Assembly (NCBI GenBank): GCA_934524965.1 | Contig: CAKSYU010000015.1 | Coordinates: 1-45,274 of the forward strand | Direction of reading: 5' to 3' | Source: an uncultured Angelakisella sp. | GTDB taxonomy: Bacteria > Bacillota > Clostridia > Oscillospirales > Ruminococcaceae | Length of the DNA stretch: 45,274 bases | Part shown: positions 40,614 to 45,274 of the stretch, piece by piece | How positions within the stretch are numbered: position 1 is the first letter of the stretch | How the letters are laid out: each line of letters starts with the position of its first letter | Notes under the pieces: model-generated | What the model was told of the DNA's origin: nothing | Database searches by the model: none | Seen by the model: only the letters and a program-made list of their open reading frames with translations | Translations under genes and position numbers: made by a program

Positions 40614-42464
40614 TCACCTGCCCTTATACTCGGCAGCCGCCGTCAGGATCGCCTCCCGCAGCGTATCGTCCAGCGCCTTGGTTTCCTCCAGCGCTGCAAT
40701 GATCTCGCTGTGGTTTTCCTGCACATAGTCCAAAAGTCCCATCTGATAGGCCTTGATCTCGGTCAGCGGAACCGCAAGGAAGCCCTTTGCCGTTGCCACC
40801 ACCAGCGTGATGACCTGCTCCGCCATCGAAAGAGGGCGGTACAGCGGCTGCTTCAGCACCTCCATCAGTCCCTTGCCGTAGCTCAGCTGCTCGCGGGTGG
40901 TGTCGTCCAGGTCACTGCTGAACTGGGTAAAGACCTCCATCTCGCGGTACTGCGCCAGATCGATGCGGATCGATCCGCTTGCCTTTTTCATTGCCTTGGT
41001 CTGGGCTGCACCGCCCACGCGGGAAACCGACAGACCGACATTGACCGCCGGACGCTGACCTGCATTAAAGAGGTTCGTCTCCAGATAGATCTGTCCGTCG
41101 GTGATGGAAATCACATTGGTGGGAATATAGGCGGAAACATCGCCTGCCTGCGTTTCAATGATGGGCAGCGCGGTAATGGAGCCGCCGCCCATTTCGGGGG
41201 TCAGGCGGCTGCTGCGCTCCAGCAGGCGGCTGTGCAGATAGAATACATCGCCGGGGTAAGCCTCGCGCCCGGGGCTGCGCTCCAAAATCAGCGACAGCGA
41301 GCGGTAAGCCACCGCGTGCTTGGAAAGGTCGTCGTAGATGATCAGAACGTCCTTTCCCTGATACATAAAGTATTCCGCCATTGCGGTACCGGCATAGGGG
41401 GCAATATACTGCAGCGAAGCCGGATCGCTTGCCGTTGCGGAAACGACGATGGAATACTCCATCGCGCCATGACGCTCCAGCGTGGAAACCACCTTGGCAA
41501 CGGTGGAAGCCTTCTGCCCGATGGCGACATAGATGCAGATTACGCCCTTGCCCTTCTGGTTCAGAATGGTATCGGTGGCAATGGAGGTCTTACCGGTCTG
41601 GCGGTCGCCGATGATCAACTCACGCTGACCGCGCCCGATGGGGAACATACTGTCAATGGCAAGGATACCGGTCTCCATCGGCACCGAGACGGACTTTCTG
41701 TCCTTGATGGTGGGGGCGGCATTCTCGATGGGTCGGTAGCCCGCGGGCTCCGCCACGCCCTTGCCGTCAATGGGGGTGCCCATGGCGTCCACCACGCGCC
41801 CCAAAAAGGCTTCGCCCACCGGTACACCGGCGCTACGCTCGGTGCGTACCACCCGGCTGCCGGCGTACAGTCCCTTTTCGCTGCCCAGCAGAATGATACC
41901 GATCTCCTCGCGGCGGATATCCTGCACCATACCCTTTACGCCGCTTTCAAACTGCACGATCTCGCCGTAGGCGGCGTGACGGATCCCGCTGACAGTGGCA
42001 ACGCCGTCGCCCACCCGCAGGATCTCGCCGACCTCGTGGTCTTTGCCGTCAAAGGCGGCAGCGTCTATCTCGGTGCGCAGCAGGTCAATGACCTCACCGG
42101 AATGGGAAAGCATTTCGGGGGTCTGGGTCAGCCGGTTCTTCATCTGGGTCAGCCGACCCCGCATGCTCCAGTCGTATTCCTCGCTGCCTACCGTAATGCA
42201 GAAGCCGCCCAGCAGCTCTTTATCTTCGCAAAGCTCCAGCGGCAGGTCTTCATCGCTGTATTTTTTCCGCAAAAAGTCCCGGATCTGCCCTAACTGCTCC
42301 TCTGTGGGGGGCGTTACATACCGCAGCACCGCCTTTTGGCGGCTGGCACGCTCGGCACGGCGCTCCTCGTAGGCGTCCATCAGTCGGTCCAGCGCTTCCA
42401 CGCCGTCGGTTTTCAGGCTCTCCAGCACCTCCTGCAGCTTGCCGTCACTGGATCTTGCCGCCAT
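40614..42464 (-). CDS. atpA: ATP synthase alpha subunit with delta-like N-terminal extension
   Basis: 616 aa, about 110 longer than usual. Residues about 120-616 are a standard alpha subunit: GDRQTGKTS Walker A, VVSATASDPASLQYIAPY, and the SRRLTPE-type Arg-finger region appears as ERSSRLTPEMGGGS. Residues 1-112 resemble the C-terminal half of the delta subunit: VLRYVTPPTEEQLGQIRDFL, LELCEDKELLGGFCITVGSE and DWSMRGRLTQMKNRL, where delta has LIGGxxxRxGDxxxDxSxxxRL. No separate atpH exists between atpF and atpA. The fused segment probably does part of delta's work of holding F1 to the b stalk. Start at 42464, with AGGTGA. Confidence 0.93.
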   Translation of the reverse strand: MAARSSDGKLQEVLESLKTDGVEALDRLMDAYEERRAERASRQKAVLRYVTPPTEEQLGQIRDFLRKKYSDEDLPLELCEDKELLGGFCITVGSEEYDWSMRGRLTQMKNRLTQTPEMLSHSGEVIDLLRTEIDAAAFDGKDHEVGEILRVGDGVATVSGIRHAAYGEIVQFESGVKGMVQDIRREEIGIILLGSEKGLYAGSRVVRTERSAGVPVGEAFLGRVVDAMGTPIDGKGVAEPAGYRPIENAAPTIKDRKSVSVPMETGILAIDSMFPIGRGQRELIIGDRQTGKTSIATDTILNQKGKGVICIYVAIGQKASTVAKVVSTLERHGAMEYSIVVSATASDPASLQYIAPYAGTAMAEYFMYQGKDVLIIYDDLSKHAVAYRSLSLILERSPGREAYPGDVFYLHSRLLERSSRLTPEMGGGSITALPIIETQAGDVSAYIPTNVISITDGQIYLETNLFNAGQRPAVNVGLSVSRVGGAAQTKAMKKASGSIRIDLAQYREMEVFTQFSSDLDDTTREQLSYGKGLMEVLKQPLYRPLSMAEQVITLVVATAKGFLAVPLTEIKAYQMGLLDYVQENHSEIIAALEETKALDDTLREAILTAAAEYKGR

Positions 42465-42945
42465 GTGCTTCACCTGCTTCCGCGATAAACTTATCGTACA
42501 GCAGTCTGTCCTGCTGCTCGGTGTTGCGGTCGCCCACCGCCTTGGCGGCGGCGTCTATTACCAGCGCGGCGATCTCGCTCTTCATGTCCCGCAGGGCGTT
42601 GGCGCGCTCCACCGCCATCGTCTCCTCGGCGCGGCGGCGCTTCTGCTCCAGCTCGGCGTCGGTCGCCGCCAGCAGCTTTTCGCTCTGCTCCTTGGCTTCT
42701 GCCTTGGCGCGCGCTATGATCTCCTCGCCCTCGCCCGTGGCGGCAGCCAGCTTGCCTTCATATTCCGTCTTCATGCCGTCCGCCGCTTCCTGCGCGGTCT
42801 TGGCGTCGGCAAATTGCTTCTCTATCAGTGCCTTGCGCTCCTCTACGATCTTGTTGACACGGCCAAACAGGAACTTGCGCATAAAGAAATAGAGGATCAG
42901 CAGATTGATGACGGTGAATACGAGATTTATATCCAATCTCAGCAT
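42445..42945 (-). CDS. atpF: ATP synthase F0 subunit b
   Basis: 166 aa. One N-terminal membrane helix (INLVFTVINLLILYFFMRKFLF) followed by a long charged helix for dimerisation. It overlaps atpA by about 20 bases. The C-terminal end, which normally binds delta, would here meet the delta-like part of AtpA. Confidence 0.94.
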   Translation of the reverse strand: MLRLDINLVFTVINLLILYFFMRKFLFGRVNKIVEERKALIEKQFADAKTAQEAADGMKTEYEGKLAAATGEGEEIIARAKAEAKEQSEKLLAATDAELEQKRRRAEETMAVERANALRDMKSEIAALVIDAAAKAVGDRNTEQQDRLLYDKFIAEAGEAHGGKIQ

Positions 42946-42976
42946 TTTTCTCGCCTTCCTTTCTCTATTTTCCTTA

Positions 42977-43195
42977 TCACAGCACCAGAATAAGAAGTGC
43001 GATTACAAAGCCGTAAATAGCGGTCGCTTCCGCCAGGGCGCAGCCCAGCAGCAGAAGTTTTGTGATCTTGCCGTCCGCCTCGGGCTGACGGGCTACCGCC
43101 TCGGTAGCTTTACCGGTTGCAATACCGATGCCGACGCCGGCACCGATGCCGGTAAGAACCGCGACAGCCGCGCCGATTGCCATAAGAGTACCCAT
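42977..43195 (-). CDS. atpE: ATP synthase F0 subunit c
   Basis: 72-aa helical hairpin. First helix GIGAGVGIGIATGKATEAVARQPEA, polar loop ARQPE, second helix LGCALAEATAIYGFVIALLI with the ion-binding Glu. Compared with Na+-type rings (GVGQG and AEST), Gln is Ile (GVGIG) and Ser is Ala (AEAT), so the ring is expected to carry H+. Start at 43195 after GAGAAAATCACT; the longer frame is not supported. Confidence 0.94.
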   Translation of the reverse strand: MGTLMAIGAAVAVLTGIGAGVGIGIATGKATEAVARQPEADGKITKLLLLGCALAEATAIYGFVIALLILVL

Positions 43196-43250
43196 AGTGA
43201 TTTTCTCCTTTTTCACGATGTATTTTAAGTGTTGTGAGAGATTTTTACGG

Positions 43251-43940
43251 TCAGTCCTCCACGGCTTCCTTAATGAAAAGCCCCGTGAGGAATACAAAGA
43301 CATATGCCTGGATCAGCCCATCAAAGAAATCGAAATACAGGCTGAACACCGCCGGCAGAATGATCGGCACCAGATGCTCCAGCAGCTTCATAACAACAAA
43401 AGCGCCCAGTACGTTACCAAACAGTCGCATGCACAGCGAAAGCGGACGGATCGCCAACTCCATGATATTGATGGGCGTTACGACCGCGATCGGCTTGGTA
43501 AAGCCCTTCAGCCAGCCCTTTACCCTGTTTTTCCGGATACTTGCGACCTGCACCAGAATAATGGACATCAGTGCCACCGCAGCGGTCACATTCATATCCT
43601 TTGTGGGGGGCTTCATGCCTGTTATGGCAAATACGTTGGAGATCCCCAAAAATACCAGCACCGTGGCAAGGTACGGCACATAGCGCTCGCCCTCCTTGCC
43701 CACAATGCCCCGCACGATATTTTGCAGGGCGGTCACGGCATATTCCACGCCCACCTGCAGTTTTCCGGGGTTTTCCACTTTCATGTTTCTGGTCAGTACC
43801 AGGGTAAGGATCACGATGATCGCCATAATAACCCAGGAGATCACAGTGGATTCCGCTACCTCTATCCCGCCGAATATCGGGATAGTAAATGCGGTCGCCG
43901 CTTCCAGCTCCTCCATCAGGAACTCCGACAGATTACCCAT
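43251..43940 (-). CDS. atpB: ATP synthase F0 subunit a
   Basis: 229 aa, five or six membrane helices. The key Arg lies in LCMRLFGNVLGAFVVMKLLEH, and the C-terminal helix LIQAYVFVFLTGLFIKEA is conserved. Together with the c ring it forms the proton path. Start at 43940 with GAGGAGGTG; the longer frame begins in the leader. First gene of the operon; no atpI or atpZ gene precedes it. Confidence 0.94.
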   Translation of the reverse strand: MGNLSEFLMEELEAATAFTIPIFGGIEVAESTVISWVIMAIIVILTLVLTRNMKVENPGKLQVGVEYAVTALQNIVRGIVGKEGERYVPYLATVLVFLGISNVFAITGMKPPTKDMNVTAAVALMSIILVQVASIRKNRVKGWLKGFTKPIAVVTPINIMELAIRPLSLCMRLFGNVLGAFVVMKLLEHLVPIILPAVFSLYFDFFDGLIQAYVFVFLTGLFIKEAVED

Positions 43941-44049
43941 TGAACCAACACCTCCTCTTTTTCCTTTCCCCACGGCGTTTTTCACTTCCGCCGGGGATAA
44001 TTCCTAATGATATCGCGGCAGGGCAAAAGCGCCCAGCCATAGCCTTTTC

Positions 44050-44072
44050 AGTATAGCATATTCGCAATATAA
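44050..44072 (-). promoter_or_regulatory. possible atp operon promoter
   Basis: On the minus strand TATACT (44050-44055) lies about 110 bases before atpB; the -35 is poor. The inverted repeat ATATT-cgc-AATAT overlaps the spacer. Confidence 0.35.
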
Positions 44073-44137
44073 AAGTAATACGGCGAATATATAAGTTTTT
44101 GCACAAACTTGGCGGTTTCTTTATCATTTTATCCAAA

Positions 44138-44989
44138 TTACCGGTGGAACCGGCGGGCATAGCCGCACTTTTTGCATAATTCCTCGGCAGCGCGCCGGTT
44201 GCTGAAGCCCTCATAGATAGCGTTTGCCCGCGGCGAGGCAAGGATCTCCTCCAACGGCTGAGTGAACAGATTGCCGAGAGCAAGGTCGCCCTCATGGTCC
44301 AGGCAGCAGGGCACCACGGTGCCGTCGCACAGCACCCCGAATTGGTCCCGCAGCCCGTAGCAGAATGCCTGCCCCGCCGCTTCCTCCGCCGCAAGGTCAG
44401 GCCACTCAAACCGCTCCCCGAATTCCAAAAAGATGCGCTCCGCCAGCCGGAAGCCCTCCCGCACCGGCTGCCATTCCAAAGGGAACGCGCGGTGCAGCGC
44501 CGCTAAAATTGGGGCGTTCAGTTCGTTTTGCCCCGCCGCCTCGCCGTCCAGGTTCCACAGCCGCAGCCCCGTTATTTTGCCCGCTTCGGCGGCTTTTTTT
44601 GCAAAGGCAACGCACTGCTCCAAATAAGCGGAAAATTCCCGCCCGTCGTTTGCCTCCAGACTGTGCAGCGAAATGCTGACCTTGCGCACCGAAGGGGCAG
44701 CCAGCAGTGCCCCGCCGGTCTGCGGCAGCAGCGTGCCGTTGGTGGTAATGTTCACCAAAAAGTCCAGCTCCCCCGCGATTTTCAAAAGCTCCGGCAGCTC
44801 AGGGTGCAGCAGCGGATCCCCCATCAGGTGCAGGTAAAGGTAACGGGTGGCAGGGCGCAGCCGCTCCGCCAAAAAGCGGAACTCCGCGGCGCTTAAAGTG
44901 CGGGGCTGCCGCCCCGTCCCCGGGCAAAAGCTGCACCGCAGGTTGCACCGGTTGGTGATCTCCAGATAGACCTTATTGTACTGCCGCAT
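44138..44989 (-). CDS. radical SAM protein with SPASM-like C-terminus
   Basis: 283 aa. The cluster motif CNLRCSFC is at residues 15-22 (CX3CX2C), then YLYLHLMGDPLLHPE and ITTNGTLL, the radical SAM barrel. The C-terminus has a second Cys set, FCYGLRDQFGVLCDGTVVPCC and LCKKCGYARRF, as in SPASM or twitch proteins that hold extra Fe-S clusters. Substrate unknown; a RiPP-type or anaerobic-sulfatase-type activator role is possible but no partner gene is adjacent. Start at 44989 with GGGAGGG. Confidence 0.88.
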   Translation of the reverse strand: MRQYNKVYLEITNRCNLRCSFCPGTGRQPRTLSAAEFRFLAERLRPATRYLYLHLMGDPLLHPELPELLKIAGELDFLVNITTNGTLLPQTGGALLAAPSVRKVSISLHSLEANDGREFSAYLEQCVAFAKKAAEAGKITGLRLWNLDGEAAGQNELNAPILAALHRAFPLEWQPVREGFRLAERIFLEFGERFEWPDLAAEEAAGQAFCYGLRDQFGVLCDGTVVPCCLDHEGDLALGNLFTQPLEEILASPRANAIYEGFSNRRAAEELCKKCGYARRFHR

Positions 44990-45122
44990 CGCGCCGCCCT
45001 CCCGCATTTTCATTCTTTCCCGATTATAGCATACCGCACCGCAAAGGACAAAGCTATTCTTCCGCTCCGCCTGCGGCGGCAAACATACTCCCGCACCCTC
45101 TCACCGCGACCCGCGAAGTCCC

Positions 45123-45262
45123 AAGCCTCCCTTGTGTAAAGGGAGGTGGTGAGCGCAGCGAACCGGAGGGATTGTCGGCGCTGTTCGCACACCGGTCTCC
45201 TGCCGTCAACCCTCCCGTCAGCCATTCGGCTGCCACCCTCCCTTACACAGGGAGGGCTTTTT
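45123..45262. repeat. palindromic repeat element (MITE-like)
   Basis: Ends AAGCCTCCCTTGTGTAAAGG and, inverted, CCCTTACACAGGGAGGGCTT, with a second inverted pair inside (AACCGGAGGGATTGT / CCCTCCCGTCAG). It ends in T7, so it may also work as a terminator. About 140 bp, no coding potential, typical of small dispersed repeats in gut Firmicutes. Confidence 0.6.
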
Positions 45263-45274
45263 TATGCCCCAAGT

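Noticed and set aside
44138..44989. Radical SAM/SPASM protein as the maturase of the Nif11-like precursor
   Set aside because: The two genes are about 39 kb apart, on opposite strands, with many unrelated genes between. No evidence links them.

Overview
The window reads as a chromosome segment of an anaerobic, Gram-positive gut-type Firmicute, most likely of the Oscillospirales/Ruminococcaceae group. The grounds are strong AGGAGG ribosome sites, TTGACA-17-TATAAT promoters, a Feo iron system with Clostridia-type satellites (Cys-rich membrane protein, DUF3793), a two-gene SUF-like Fe-S system, a CD3072-type TudS relative, an Agr-like GHKL/LytTR pair and a compact F-type ATP synthase operon. The genus cannot be fixed from the sequence alone.

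Bases 1-6.8 kb are an accessory island. It starts with the tail of an IS3-family transposase and holds a Fic protein whose motif lacks the catalytic His, a structured RNA with its own promoter and terminator, a DUF4160/DUF2442 pair with a perfect 20-bp palindrome inside its promoter, a type I toxin-antitoxin locus (28-aa hydrophobic toxin plus antisense RNA) with a rearranged second copy, vapBC, gene remnants, an orphan Nif11-like RiPP precursor, and an ECF sigma factor with its probable membrane anti-sigma. Several short segments are duplicated within the island.

Bases 6.8-16.3 kb carry a TetR-headed operon on the minus strand (regulator, GNAT, two flavodoxin-like proteins, a small membrane protein), rarA plus an SdpI-like protein, an XRE regulator with twin operators, an Agr-like sensor/regulator pair divergent from a lipoprotein, and queH. 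Bases 16.3-21.2 kb are a ferrous iron operon on the minus strand (two feoA, feoB, Cys-rich membrane protein, short DtxR-like regulator, small membrane protein, HMA protein, DUF3793). GTTAGC-N4-GCTAAC palindromes around it are probable metal-regulator boxes; one lies on the side of the divergent SUF-like pair, which is followed by pepT.

Bases 24.3-30 kb hold a LacI-family regulator with two sugar-binding-like domains, divergent from an operon of cytosine permease, cytosine-deaminase-like amidohydrolase and TudS-related desulfidase. This is a candidate pathway for salvage of thiolated or otherwise modified pyrimidines. A MATE exporter follows, then a branched-chain amino acid ABC transporter (livKHMGF) preceded by a small hydrophobic ORF and a terminator. 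Bases 36.8-45 kb hold rlmA, the ATP synthase operon atpB-E-F-A-G-D-C on the minus strand, a radical SAM protein and a palindromic repeat element. The ATP synthase operon has no separate atpH: the alpha subunit carries an N-terminal segment resembling the C-terminal half of delta.
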